Below, piece after piece: positions 42,275 to 50,677 of a stretch of DNA of 64,000 nucleotides. The notes under the pieces are model-generated. The model worked only from the letters and a program-made list of their open reading frames with translations, was not told where the DNA came from and searched no databases. The stretch's first letter is position 1; each line of letters starts with the position of its first letter. Source of the DNA: Blastococcus saxobsidens (GTDB lineage Bacteria; Actinomycetota; Actinomycetes; Mycobacteriales; Geodermatophilaceae). The stretch lies in the NCBI RefSeq assembly GCF_010682065.1, contig NZ_JAAGWG010000016.1, positions 62,001 to 126,000 of the forward strand, given 5' to 3'. The position numbers were made by a program, and so were the translations under genes.

Positions 42275-43167
42275 CCGGTCAGGCCGGCGAACAGGTCGTC
42301 CTCCCAGCCTTCCGGACCGGGACCCGCGGGCCCGCGCTCGCCCTGGACCAACCGGTAGTACTCCACGCCGAGCACCTCCAGGCCCAGGTTGTTCGAGAGG
42401 GCGAAGAAGGGTCCGTCGACCAGGATCTGCGTGGGGTGGGCCCGCATGGCGGCGTCCTTCTGCCCCGCGTGGGCCCGCCCGTCGACCGCCGCCGTCACCA
42501 GCTCGTCCGGAACGCCGAACGGGAGGTCGTCGGCGCTGGTGACGCCCTCGAAGAACGTCGTGTCGCCGGCGGCGGCCATGGCGTCGATGCCGTGCTGCAG
42601 CACCGAGCGCGGCATGCAGCACCAGTAGACCTTCGCCACGGACCAGGCCTCGCCGAGGTCCGGCCGGTACGCGGGGTCGGCGGCCGCGGCGACCGCCCCC
42701 ATGGCGACCCGGTGCGCCTGGATGTGGTCCGGGTGGCCGTAGCCACCGTTCTCGTCGTAGGTGACCACCACCTGCGGCCGGGTCTCCCGCACCACGGCGA
42801 CGGCGTGGCCGATCGCCTCGTCCAGGTCGGCGTTCCAGAACGCCCGCGGGTGCTCGTTGGCCGGCACCCCCATCATCCCGGAGTCGCGGTACCGGCCGGG
42901 CCCGCCGAGGAAGCGGATGTCGCTGACGCCGAGGGCCTCCATCGCGCCCCGCAGCTCCCAGATCCGGTAGCCGCCGAGCTGGTCGGCCTGGTCGGCCGCC
43001 AGCTGCTCGAGCTCGGGCACCAGGATCTCGCCCTCCTCACCCAGCGTGCAGGTGAGCAGGGTGACCTGGGCGCCCTCGGCGACGTACCGGGCCATGGTGG
43101 TGCCGTTGTTGATGGTCTCGTCGTCCGGGTGCGCATGGACGAGCAGGATGCGGCGCGAAGGAGTCAC
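42271..43167 (-). CDS. mshB: N-acetyl-1-D-myo-inositol-2-amino-2-deoxy-alpha-D-glucopyranoside deacetylase
   Basis: MshB removes the acetyl group from GlcNAc-Ins in mycothiol synthesis. The 298-residue PIG-L/LmbE-type zinc hydrolase has the N-terminal HAHPDDE motif ([19 protein letters not shown]), where His and Asp bind zinc. It also has the second ligand segment [12 protein letters not shown] and the C-terminal extension typical of MshB rather than Mca ([19 protein letters not shown]). GTG 43167. Mycothiol is an actinobacterial thiol, which supports the taxonomic placement. Confidence 0.93.
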   Translation of the reverse strand: MTPSRRILLVHAHPDDETINNGTTMARYVAEGAQVTLLTCTLGEEGEILVPELEQLAADQADQLGGYRIWELRGAMEALGVSDIRFLGGPGRYRDSGMMGVPANEHPRAFWNADLDEAIGHAVAVVRETRPQVVVTYDENGGYGHPDHIQAHRVAMGAVAAAADPAYRPDLGEAWSVAKVYWCCMPRSVLQHGIDAMAAAGDTTFFEGVTSADDLPFGVPDELVTAAVDGRAHAGQKDAAMRAHPTQILVDGPFFALSNNLGLEVLGVEYYRLVQGERGPAGPGPEGWEDDLFAGLTG

Positions 43168-43265
43168 GCGATCATCTTCCCTGTCGCGCCGAGTGGGGCC
43201 CGCAGGGCTCCGCGCAGGCGTGAGGCAACGGCTCCGCGCATGACGGGACCGCACGTGCCCGCGGT

Positions 43266-43282
43266 GTCGTCCGGAGGACGAC
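43266..43282 (-). terminator. Short hairpin after the peptide ABC operon
   Basis: gtcgtcc (43266-43272) pairs with ggacgac (43276-43282) around a 3-base loop, directly downstream of the last transporter gene (stop 43286). There is no U-tract. Confidence 0.45.
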
Positions 43283-43285
43283 GGA

Positions 43286-44338
43286 TCACTCCGTAGGGAC
43301 GACGGTCTTCGCCTCGGCGAAGTGGCACGCCGAGGGGTGGCCCTGGCCGCGGTCGACCAGTGCCGGCGCCTCGGTGGCGCAGATGTCCTGGGCCTTCCAG
43401 CAGCGGGTGCGGAAGCGGCATCCCGACGGCGGGTTCGCCGGGCTGGGGACGTCGCCCTCCAGCAGGATGCGCTCCTTGAGCCCGCGCAGGTGCGGCTCGT
43501 GGACGGGGACCGACGACAGCAGGGCCTGCGTGTACGGGTGCGCGGCCGAGGTGTAGACCTGCGCGTCCGTGCCCTCCTCGACCACGCTGCCCAGATACAT
43601 CACGGCGACCCGGTCGGAGATGTGCCGGACGACCGACAGGTCGTGCGCGATGAACAGGTAGGACAGGCCGAAGTCGTCCTGCAGGTCCTCGAGCAGGTTG
43701 ACCACCTGGGCCTGGACCGAGACGTCCAGGGCGCTGACCGGCTCGTCGCAGACGATGATCTCCGGCTGCAGTGCCAGGGCCCGGGCGATGCCGATGCGCT
43801 GCCGCTGCCCGCCGGAGAACTGGTGGGGGTAGCGGTTGACGAAGTCGGGGTTGAGGCCCACCCGCTCCATGAGTTCCTGGGTGCGCTGCAGCCGGCCCTT
43901 GCGGGGGGCGATGTCGGCGTGCACCGACCAGCCCTCGGCGACGATGTCGCCCACGGTCATCCGCGGGTTCAGCGAGGCGTAGGGGTCCTGGAAGATGATC
44001 TGGACCTCGCGCCGGTACTGCTTGAGCGCGCGGGCGCCCATCTTCGTGACGTCGTCGCCCTTGTAGAGGATCTCCCCGCTCGTGGGCTTCTCCAGGGCGA
44101 CCAGCATCTTGCTGACCGTCGACTTCCCGCAGCCGGACTCACCGACCAGGCCCATCGTCTCCCCGCGGCGGAGCGTCAGGTTGACGCCGTCGACCGCGCG
44201 GACGTGGCCCACGGTCCGCTTGAACACGACGCCCTGGGTGAGCGGGAAGTGCTTCTTGAGGTCCTTGACCTCGAGCAGGACCTCTCCGGGTGCGGCCGCC
44301 GGGCGCGGTGCCGCGGCGGCATCGGTGATGTCAGACAC
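43286..44338 (-). CDS. Dipeptide/oligopeptide ABC transporter ATP-binding protein (DppF/OppF type)
   Basis: A 350-residue ATPase with Walker [13 protein letters not shown], signature [19 protein letters not shown] and Walker [21 protein letters not shown]. The C-terminal oligopeptide-ABC extension ([20 protein letters not shown]) carries Cys residues typical of this family. GTG 44338 overlaps the previous ATPase gene by eight bases. It is the last gene of the five-gene importer. Confidence 0.93.
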   Translation of the reverse strand: MSDITDAAAAPRPAAAPGEVLLEVKDLKKHFPLTQGVVFKRTVGHVRAVDGVNLTLRRGETMGLVGESGCGKSTVSKMLVALEKPTSGEILYKGDDVTKMGARALKQYRREVQIIFQDPYASLNPRMTVGDIVAEGWSVHADIAPRKGRLQRTQELMERVGLNPDFVNRYPHQFSGGQRQRIGIARALALQPEIIVCDEPVSALDVSVQAQVVNLLEDLQDDFGLSYLFIAHDLSVVRHISDRVAVMYLGSVVEEGTDAQVYTSAAHPYTQALLSSVPVHEPHLRGLKERILLEGDVPSPANPPSGCRFRTRCWKAQDICATEAPALVDRGQGHPSACHFAEAKTVVPTE

Positions 44339-45383
44339 CGAGGACCTCCTCGCTGTAGTGGCAGGCCGCCTCGCGCCCCGGGACGACCAGCCGCAGCGGC
44401 GGGACGTCCTCGGCGCAGTGACGGCCGGGCAGTGCGTCGGCACCGAGCCGGCGCTTGGGGCACCGGGGGTGGAACGGGCACCCCGACGGGATCGAGGAGA
44501 GGTTCGGCGGCTGGCCGCCGATCGGCTGCAGCCTGCCGCCCTTCGCCTCGAGCATCGGGATGGAGGCCATCAACCCCTCGGTGTAGGGGTGGGCGGGGTT
44601 GCCGAACACGTCGTCGACCGTGCCCCGCTCGACGATACGGCCGGCGTACATGACGGCGACGTTGTCGGCGACCTCGTTGACCACGCCCAGGTCGTGGGTG
44701 ATCAGGACCAGGCCCATGCCGGTGTCGCGCTGGAGGTCCTTGAGCAGGTCCATGACCTGGGCCTGGACGGTCACGTCGAGCGCCGTCGTCGGCTCGTCGG
44801 CGATCAGGATGCGCGGGTCCAGCGCGATCGCCATGGCGATCATCACGCGCTGCCGCATACCGCCGGAGAACTGGTGCGGGTAGTCGTTGACCCGCTGTGC
44901 GGCGGCCGGGATGCGCACCCGGTCCATCAGCTCGACGGCGAGCTTCTTGGCCTCCTTGCGCGAGGTGCCGCGGTGCGCGCGGAACATCTCGCCGATCTGG
45001 AAGCCCACGCTGTACACGGGGTTCAGCGAGGAGAGGGCGTCCTGGAAGATCATCGAGATCCCCGGGCCGCGGACCTTGCGCTGCTCCTCGGCCGGGGCGG
45101 TGAGCAGGTCCCGGCCCTCGAACATGATCCGGCCGCTGGTGATCTCCGCCGGCGGCATGTCGAGGATGCCCATGATCGCCTGCGCCGACACCGACTTGCC
45201 GGAGCCCGACTCGCCCAGGATCGCGACCGTCTCGCCCTCGGAGACCGTGTAGCTCACGCCGTTGACGGCGTTGACCAGCCCGGAGTCCGTGCGGAACTGC
45301 ACCCGCAGGTCCTGGACCTCCAGGACCGGGCCGGAGCCGCCCCGGCCAGGGGCGTAGGGGACGGATGCTGACGCGGTGCTCAT
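44331..45383 (-). CDS. Dipeptide/oligopeptide ABC transporter ATP-binding protein (DppD/OppD type)
   Basis: A 350-residue ATPase. Walker A is [10 protein letters not shown], the signature [19 protein letters not shown] and Walker [21 protein letters not shown]. The C-terminal extension carries Cys residues ([26 protein letters not shown]). Paired with DppF-type it energises peptide uptake. ATG 45383 overlaps the permease stop (ATGA). Confidence 0.93.
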   Translation of the reverse strand: MSTASASVPYAPGRGGSGPVLEVQDLRVQFRTDSGLVNAVNGVSYTVSEGETVAILGESGSGKSVSAQAIMGILDMPPAEITSGRIMFEGRDLLTAPAEEQRKVRGPGISMIFQDALSSLNPVYSVGFQIGEMFRAHRGTSRKEAKKLAVELMDRVRIPAAAQRVNDYPHQFSGGMRQRVMIAMAIALDPRILIADEPTTALDVTVQAQVMDLLKDLQRDTGMGLVLITHDLGVVNEVADNVAVMYAGRIVERGTVDDVFGNPAHPYTEGLMASIPMLEAKGGRLQPIGGQPPNLSSIPSGCPFHPRCPKRRLGADALPGRHCAEDVPPLRLVVPGREAACHYSEEVLGV

Positions 45384-46327
45384 GAACGCTGCCTCGGGTC
45401 GAGGGCGTCGCGCAGGGCGTCGCCCATCATGACGAATGCCATCACCGTCATGGTCAGGATCAGGCTCGGGAAGAGGACCAGGTGCGGGGCGGTCCGCAGC
45501 AACCGCTGACCGGCGTCGATCTGCAGGCCCCACGAGATGGCCGGTCGCTGCAGGCCCACGCCGAGGAAGGTCAGCGTCGCCTCGGCCGCGATCAGCACAC
45601 CGACGGTGATGGTCGCGTAGACCAGCACCGGCGCCACCGCGTTGGGCAGGATGTGCCGCACCAGGATCCGGCTGTTCGAGGCGCCCATCGCCCGTGCCGC
45701 GGCGACGTAGTCGGAGCTCTTGACCGCGATCACCTGGGAGCGGACCAGCCGCATCGCCGTCATCCAGCCGAAGGCCGCCAGCGCGATCGCCACGGCCACG
45801 ACCCCGCGACCGAGGAAGCCGCTGCGCAGCACGACCAGCGCGCCCAGGATGAGCGGCAGGGCGTAGAAGATGTCGGCCACCCGCGAGAGCAGGCTGTCGA
45901 CGAGGCCGCCGAAGAAGCCGCTCAGCGCACCGACGAGCACGCCCAGCACGAGGATCACCGCGACCGCCAGCAGCCCGATGATGAGGGAGTTGCGGGCCCC
46001 GAAGGCGACGTTGGCCATGTAGTCGCAGCCCTGCTGGTCGAACCCGAACCAGTGCTCGGCCGACGGCGCCTGCCCGGAGAGGGAGAGGCTGCAGTCACGG
46101 GGGTCCGCGCCGCGCGCGAAGACCTTCGGGAAGAGGGCGATCAGGACGAAGAGCAGCCCGAGCGTGGCACCGATCCAGAACAGCACGTTGCGCCGGAGCT
46201 GACGCCAGGCGTCGCTCCACAGGCTGTTCTGCGTGCCGGCGACGTCTGCCGATTCCTCAGCCGGCGGCGTCACGGTGCCGGCGCCGGTCTCGTCGTGGCC
46301 CAGGGTCGTCAGCTTGGGGTCACTCAT
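45380..46327 (-). CDS. Peptide ABC transporter permease (DppC/OppC type)
   Basis: A 315-residue membrane protein with six predicted helices. The N-terminal OppC extension (LWSDAWRQLRRNVLFWIGAT) precedes the permease domain. The EAA loop region reads YVAAARAMGASNSRILVRHI. Its extracellular Cys-containing loop (DPRDCSLSLSG; QQGCDYM) is long, as in actinobacterial homologues. It overlaps both neighbours, so translation is coupled. Confidence 0.92.
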   Translation of the reverse strand: MSDPKLTTLGHDETGAGTVTPPAEESADVAGTQNSLWSDAWRQLRRNVLFWIGATLGLLFVLIALFPKVFARGADPRDCSLSLSGQAPSAEHWFGFDQQGCDYMANVAFGARNSLIIGLLAVAVILVLGVLVGALSGFFGGLVDSLLSRVADIFYALPLILGALVVLRSGFLGRGVVAVAIALAAFGWMTAMRLVRSQVIAVKSSDYVAAARAMGASNSRILVRHILPNAVAPVLVYATITVGVLIAAEATLTFLGVGLQRPAISWGLQIDAGQRLLRTAPHLVLFPSLILTMTVMAFVMMGDALRDALDPRQRS

Positions 46328-47243
46328 AACGGATCCTCGGGTCGAGGACGGCGTAGAGCACGTCCACGACCAGGTTGAAGAAGATGAAGAAGAAGACCAT
46401 CAGGGTCACGATGCCGACGACGACCGCGCCCTCCTGGGCGCGCACCGCGTCGAAGATGGCCCGCCCGATCCCCGGCAGGTTGAACACCGACTCGGTGACG
46501 ATGGCGCCGCCGAGCAGCGTCCCGATGTCCGCACCGACGAAGGTGATCACCGGGATCAGGCTGTTGCGCAGCGTGTGCCGCACCACGACCGTCCGGTTGG
46601 GCAGGCCCTTGGCCCGGGCGGTCCGCACGTAGTCGGCCCGCATGTTCTCCGCGACGCTGGTCCGGGTCAGCCGGGCCACGTAGGCCAGCGATCCAGATGC
46701 GAGTACCAGGCCCGGGAGGATGAAGCTGTACCAGCCCTCCTGCGCCCCGGAGATCGGGAAGAGCCCCAGCTTCAGGCCGAACACGAACTGGGCGACGAAG
46801 GCGAGCACCAGGATCGGGATGGACACGACCAGGGTCGTCGACACCAGGACGACGTTGTCGAAGAAGCTGTTGCGCCGGATGCCGGCCAGGACGCCGGCGA
46901 TGATGCCGATGACGGCCTCGATGGCGATGGCGACCACGGTCAGCTTGATGGTGATCGGCAGGCGCTGGGAGATGGTCTCCAGGACCGGGCGCCCGCGGAA
47001 GTCGGTGCCGAAGTCGCCCTGGGCCAGGTTGCCGAGGTACTTCAGGTACTGGACGCCCAGCGGGTCGTTGAGGTTGTACTGCTCCTTGAGCTGGGCGACC
47101 ACGGCGGGTGCCAGCGGGCGGTCGCCGCCCAGGGCGCGGATCGGGTCGCCGGGCAGGGCGTACACCATCGCGAAGATGAGGAAGGACGCACCGAACAGGA
47201 CCGGGATCGTCAGCAGCAGGCGGCGCGCTACGTAGCGGCCCAT
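46320..47243 (-). CDS. Peptide ABC transporter permease (DppB/OppB type)
   Basis: A 307-residue membrane protein starting with the classic MGRYVARRLLLTIPVLFGAS and containing six helices. The EAA loop is DYVRTARAKGLPNRTVVVRH. ATG 47243 lies after two strong hairpins that separate it from the substrate-binding protein gene, which probably keeps permease expression below that of the binding protein. Confidence 0.93.
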   Translation of the reverse strand: MGRYVARRLLLTIPVLFGASFLIFAMVYALPGDPIRALGGDRPLAPAVVAQLKEQYNLNDPLGVQYLKYLGNLAQGDFGTDFRGRPVLETISQRLPITIKLTVVAIAIEAVIGIIAGVLAGIRRNSFFDNVVLVSTTLVVSIPILVLAFVAQFVFGLKLGLFPISGAQEGWYSFILPGLVLASGSLAYVARLTRTSVAENMRADYVRTARAKGLPNRTVVVRHTLRNSLIPVITFVGADIGTLLGGAIVTESVFNLPGIGRAIFDAVRAQEGAVVVGIVTLMVFFFIFFNLVVDVLYAVLDPRIRYE

Positions 47244-47261
47244 GTTCCCCCTCGGGTGAGC

Positions 47262-47285
47262 GCGTCACCGGCTCGCCGGTGACGC
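47262..47285 (-). terminator. Hairpin just before the permease gene
   Basis: gcgtcaccgg (47262-47271) pairs perfectly with ccggtgacgc (47276-47285) around CTCG. It lies in the leader of the DppB-type gene and forms the second of two hairpins in the 141-base gap. Confidence 0.55.
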
Positions 47286-47317
47286 GGAACCATCGTGCCA
47301 AAGTCCCCCGCACGTGC

Positions 47318-47360
47318 GCCGCCGGGGGCGACTGTCCGATGGGACAGCACCCCCGGCGGC
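47318..47360 (-). terminator. Strong intra-operon hairpin after the substrate-binding gene
   Basis: An 11-bp outer stem (47318-47328 with 47350-47360) encloses an inner 6-bp stem (47332-47337 with 47342-47347). It starts 25 bases downstream of the binding-protein stop. Such structures usually cause partial termination or stabilise the upstream mRNA. Confidence 0.7.
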
Positions 47361-47384
47361 GGCAAGGGTCGTGCTGGGCGAGCG

Positions 47385-49037
47385 TCAGTTGTTGACGGTC
47401 ACCTTGGAGGTGTCGACCTGCCCGAAGACGTCGACGAACACGCCGTCCACGTTCTCCGAGTGGACCGCCTGCTCGAGCCCGAAGAACATCGGGATGATCG
47501 GCATGTCCTCGAGGAGGACGTCCTCGGCCTGCTGGTAGAACTCGATGGCCTCCTCGTTGCTGGAGGCCTGGTTGCCCTGGGCCACCAGCTCGTCGAACTC
47601 GGGGTTCGAGTAGAACGAGGAGTTCGAGCCCGCCGGCGGCAGGGCCGCGGTGGAGTACAGCGGCTCCAGGTAGTTCTGCGGGCTCGGGTAGTCCATGGCC
47701 CACGCGAGGCGGAACGGCCCGGTGTAGCCCTTCTCGTCACCCAGCGGCAGGTACTGCGAGAAGTCCAGGTCGCCCCGGAGCTGGTACTCCAGGTCGAGGT
47801 TCTCCCGCAGCTGGTTGCCGATGGCCTCCATCCAGGCGTCGTGACCGGCGCCCGAGTTGAACCACAGGTCGATGGGCTGGCTGCGGTCGAAGCCGGCCTC
47901 GTCGAGGAGCTGGTTGGCCCGCTCGACGTCGACCTCGCAGTACTCGCAGGCACCCTCGCGGTACCCGTCGACGACCGGCGCGATGGCGGCGTCGGCGGGG
48001 GCACGCGTGCCGTTGAAGATGGCGTCGGTGATGGCCTCGCGGTCGATGGCCAGCGAGAGCGCCTGGCGGACCCGCTTGTCCTGGTAGCGCGGGTCGTAGG
48101 TCGGGAAGCCCACGTAGGTGAACTGCGACGACGGCGACTCGAGGAACCGGTCACCGAACTCGTCGGCCGCCGTGGTGATGGCGTCCGGCGGCACGTCCCG
48201 GGTGATGTCGAGGTTGCCGGCCTGCACCTCGGTGTAGGCGGTGTTCAGGTCCGTGAAGACCTTGTAATCCACGCCGTCGGCCTGGGCCTCGTTCTCACCG
48301 GCGTAGTCCTCGTACTTCGACAGCGTGATGCCGGTGCCGGGGACGTACTCGGAGTCGGCCTTGAACGGGCCGTTGCCGATCGGGTTCGTGCCGGCGGCCT
48401 GCGGGTCCTCGAAGAAGGACTCCGGCAGCGGGAAGAACGCGTTGTAGCCCACGGTCACGGGGAACTGGGCGAACGGCCCGGTCAGCGTGACGGTGAAGGT
48501 GGTGTCGTCGACGACCTCGAGGCCCGACATCTCCGTCGCGGCGGGCTCGCCGGTGACGTTGCCCTCCTCGTCCGTCGGCGCCTGCAGGTCCTCGTAGCCC
48601 TCGATGTTCGAGAAGAAGTACGACGCACCCTGGGCGTTCGGGCTGTAGGCGGTGTAGTTCCAGGCGTCGACGAAGGACTGCGCCGTCACCGGGGTGCCGT
48701 CGTGGAAGGTCCAGCCGTCGTTGAGCGTGACCGTCCAGGTGACGTTGTCCTCGGACTCGATCGACTCCGCGACGCCGGTGTACTCGACCTCACCCTCCGG
48801 GCCGTACTGGATCAAGCCGGTCCACAGGGACTTGACGACCTGCGAACCCTCGCTCTCGGTGGTGTTGCCGGGCACCAGCGGGTTCTCAGGCTCGTCGATG
48901 TACATGCTGAAGGTGCCGCCGGTCGAGCCGCCGCCACCCTCCCCGCCGTTGTCGTCGCTACCGCCGCAGGCGGACAGCACCATCGCGGCGGTGATGCTCG
49001 CCGCGACGAGCGCACCTCTGCGCTTGCTCAGGTTCAC
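47385..49037 (-). CDS. Peptide ABC transporter substrate-binding lipoprotein (DppA/OppA type)
   Basis: A 550-residue SBP family 5 protein. The signal peptide ends in a lipobox (AAMVLSAC), followed by a Gly/Ser/Asp linker. Family segments are DGWTFHDGTPVTAQSFVDAW and YDPRYQDKRVRQALSLAIDR. GTG 49037 is chosen because GGGAGG lies eight bases upstream; TTG 49043 would be only two bases from it. It is the first gene of the operon. Peptides are the likely substrate, but other SBP5 ligands are possible. Confidence 0.92.
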   Translation of the reverse strand: MNLSKRRGALVAASITAAMVLSACGGSDDNGGEGGGGSTGGTFSMYIDEPENPLVPGNTTESEGSQVVKSLWTGLIQYGPEGEVEYTGVAESIESEDNVTWTVTLNDGWTFHDGTPVTAQSFVDAWNYTAYSPNAQGASYFFSNIEGYEDLQAPTDEEGNVTGEPAATEMSGLEVVDDTTFTVTLTGPFAQFPVTVGYNAFFPLPESFFEDPQAAGTNPIGNGPFKADSEYVPGTGITLSKYEDYAGENEAQADGVDYKVFTDLNTAYTEVQAGNLDITRDVPPDAITTAADEFGDRFLESPSSQFTYVGFPTYDPRYQDKRVRQALSLAIDREAITDAIFNGTRAPADAAIAPVVDGYREGACEYCEVDVERANQLLDEAGFDRSQPIDLWFNSGAGHDAWMEAIGNQLRENLDLEYQLRGDLDFSQYLPLGDEKGYTGPFRLAWAMDYPSPQNYLEPLYSTAALPPAGSNSSFYSNPEFDELVAQGNQASSNEEAIEFYQQAEDVLLEDMPIIPMFFGLEQAVHSENVDGVFVDVFGQVDTSKVTVNN

Positions 49038-49173
49038 GTGCAATGCCTCCCTCGTCCCGCGTCGCGCGGGGGGAACGGACAGGTCGACCAGGACCCGTGG
49101 GGCCTGTGGACGACTGATTGGTCACGAGCCGAACGCAACCGGGTGACGGAGCCACCAGGACTGCGACGGGTGG

Positions 49174-49203
49174 ACCCTAGGCACGCCTCGAAGAGGGTGT
49201 CCA
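49174..49203 (-). promoter_or_regulatory. Candidate promoter of the peptide ABC operon
   Basis: Minus-strand TGGACA (49203-49198), 18 bases, TAGGGT (49179-49174). Both hexamers fit the housekeeping sigma factor. The leader would be about 130 bases long. The 49038-49411 gap holds this promoter, the csbD promoter, and nothing else recognised. Confidence 0.5.
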
Positions 49204-49343
49204 CGGACGTCATCGAGTTGTGACCTGGGCTCACGAATCGCGCGCCAACCGTAACTTCCACGCCTCATGCGCCCGCGCCGGCCCGGTCTTTCCGCCCGTC
49301 CACGAGGTCCGCCGGAGGCCTTCCCGCAGGTCGGCGGCACGGG

Positions 49344-49369
49344 GTGTCGCGAGCCCGCCCGCTGGGTAT
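49344..49369 (+). promoter_or_regulatory. SigB-like stress promoter of csbD
   Basis: GTGT (49344-49347), 16 bases, then GGGTAT (49364-49369), matching the GNNT-N14-16-GGGTAY pattern of actinobacterial SigB-type sigma factors. It lies 42 bases before ATG 49412. Confidence 0.6.
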
Positions 49370-49411
49370 GGGCCCCTGGACGGACTGACAACGACACGGA
49401 GGTGGCTCGAG

Positions 49412-49585
49412 ATGAGCGGCACGGACAAGCTGACGAACAAGATCGAAGAGATGTCCGGCAAGGGCAAGCAGGCCGTGGGTGACGCGACCGACGACCGTGA
49501 CCTCCAGGCCGAGGGCAAGAAGGAAGAGTCCAAGAGCAACCTCAAGCAGGGCGTCGAGAACATCAAGGACGCCTTCAAGTCCTGA
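49412..49585 (+). CDS. CsbD family stress-response protein
   Basis: A 57-residue hydrophilic protein (MSGTDKLTNKIEEMSGKGKQ, then AVGDATDDRDLQAEGKKEES), rich in Lys, Glu and Gly as is usual for CsbD. Family members are induced by general stress, and their biochemical role is unknown. GGAGG precedes ATG 49412 by nine bases. A SigB-like promoter is upstream and a 9-bp hairpin terminator downstream, so it is a single-gene unit. Confidence 0.92.
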   Translation: MSGTDKLTNKIEEMSGKGKQAVGDATDDRDLQAEGKKEESKSNLKQGVENIKDAFKS

Positions 49586-49604
49586 GGTAACTCCTCCTGC
49601 GACT

Positions 49605-49639
49605 ACGGGCGCCGCTCCCCCACGGGGACCGGCGCCCGT
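49605..49639 (+). terminator. Terminator of csbD
   Basis: acgggcgcc (49605-49613) pairs perfectly with ggcgcccgt (49631-49639) over a 17-base loop, 20 bases after the csbD stop. Confidence 0.6.
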
Positions 49640-49652
49640 CGTCGTCCTCCCG

Positions 49653-49690
49653 CTTCTCCGCGGAAAAGTAGCCGTGCTTTTCCGCGGAAA
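49653..49690. repeat. Paired-palindrome element B
   Basis: An imperfect (TCTCCGCGGAAA, 49655-49666) and a perfect (TTTCCGCGGAAA, 49679-49690) palindrome with the same 12-base linker length as elements A and C. It ends one base before the DUF559-type gene stop at 49692. Confidence 0.85.
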
Positions 49691-49691
49691 C

Positions 49692-50573
49692 TCATCCCCC
49701 CGGGCCGGCCGCCGCCAGAGCCGACCCGATCCGCGCCATCAGCGAGTCCATGTCCCTCAGATCGTGAGCGGCCACCCGGATCACTCGCCAACCGGCTCGG
49801 AGCAGTCGCTCGTAGCGCGCATCGTCACGCGCCAGCTGCACCCCGTCGAAGTGGTAGGCGCCTTCGTACTCGACGATCACCCGCTGCTCGGGCCAGGCGA
49901 GGTCCACCCGCCCCAGCCAGGCACCGTCGTGCACGACCTCGTACTGCGGAACCGGCGCCGGAAGCCCCCCGAGCACGCAGGCGACGCGCACCCACGACTC
50001 CGGGGGTGACTCCGCGCGGCCGTCGACCAGCTGGAACGCCCGGCGGACCCGGCGCGATCCCCAGGCACCGCCGCGGTCGAGTACGAGACGCAGGAGAGCC
50101 TCGGGGGTCACCAGCCCGCGGCGCACCATGTCGTCGAGGACGCCGACCGCGTTCCCTACGGACTCGTGGGCTGCGACGTCCCACGCGGTACGCGCCGCGA
50201 CGGTGAAGCGGAGATCGCCGTCCACCACGACGTCGGCAGGTGACAGCCCGGCCGTGTGCACGCGAACGCCCCGCGGCCCTCGCCACTTGGTCCCGTGCGG
50301 AACGACGACCACCACCGGGTCCGTGAACGAGGGACTCGGGCCCCCGAGCAGGGCCGCGGCGGTCCGGCCACCGAAAGCTGCCACGGGCGGCATGAGCAGC
50401 GACGCCGCGCGGGTCTTGAGCATGTGGTCCCGAGGTTGCGAGGGGTCGGCGTAGACCCCGTGCAGGACACGGAGGTACGGCCCGTTGTTCAGCTGGGCCC
50501 TGCTCAGCACTCCTTCCGACACAGCGTGGGCCCCGACGAAGACGCCGTGGAGACCCTGAGACCGCAGAAGCAC
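49692..50573 (-). CDS. DUF559-type nuclease-like protein (AbiEi-antitoxin-like N-terminus)
   Basis: A 293-residue protein. The N-terminal part (EGVLSRAQLNNGPYLRVLHG then VYADP) resembles the winged-helix domain of AbiEi-type antitoxin proteins. The C-terminal part resembles a DUF559/Vsr-like PD-(D/E)xK fold (LGRVDLAWPEQRVIVEYEGA, then RYERLLRAGWRVIRVAAHDL). Such proteins are common and variable in number in actinobacteria; the function is unproven. GTG 50573. Elements B and C lie 1 base beyond its stop and 49 bases before its start, so the gene may have moved as a cassette. Confidence 0.78.
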   Translation of the reverse strand: MLLRSQGLHGVFVGAHAVSEGVLSRAQLNNGPYLRVLHGVYADPSQPRDHMLKTRAASLLMPPVAAFGGRTAAALLGGPSPSFTDPVVVVVPHGTKWRGPRGVRVHTAGLSPADVVVDGDLRFTVAARTAWDVAAHESVGNAVGVLDDMVRRGLVTPEALLRLVLDRGGAWGSRRVRRAFQLVDGRAESPPESWVRVACVLGGLPAPVPQYEVVHDGAWLGRVDLAWPEQRVIVEYEGAYHFDGVQLARDDARYERLLRAGWRVIRVAAHDLRDMDSLMARIGSALAAAGPGG

Positions 50574-50622
50574 GGGCCCATGCTGACGGGAGGCGGACAC
50601 ATCGCGCTGGCGTCGTCCACAA

Positions 50623-50668
50623 CCCAGCTTTTCCGCGGAAAAGCTGGGGTGAGTTTCCGCGGAAAAGC
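50623..50668. repeat. Paired-palindrome element C
   Basis: A 26-base perfect palindrome (50623-50648) centred on TTTCCGCGGAAA is followed by a second TTTCCGCGGAAA (50654-50665). The centres are 24 bases apart, as in elements A and B. It lies between the DUF559-type gene and the stop of the SRPBCC-Nudix gene. Confidence 0.85.
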
Positions 50669-50677
50669 TCGGTCGGG

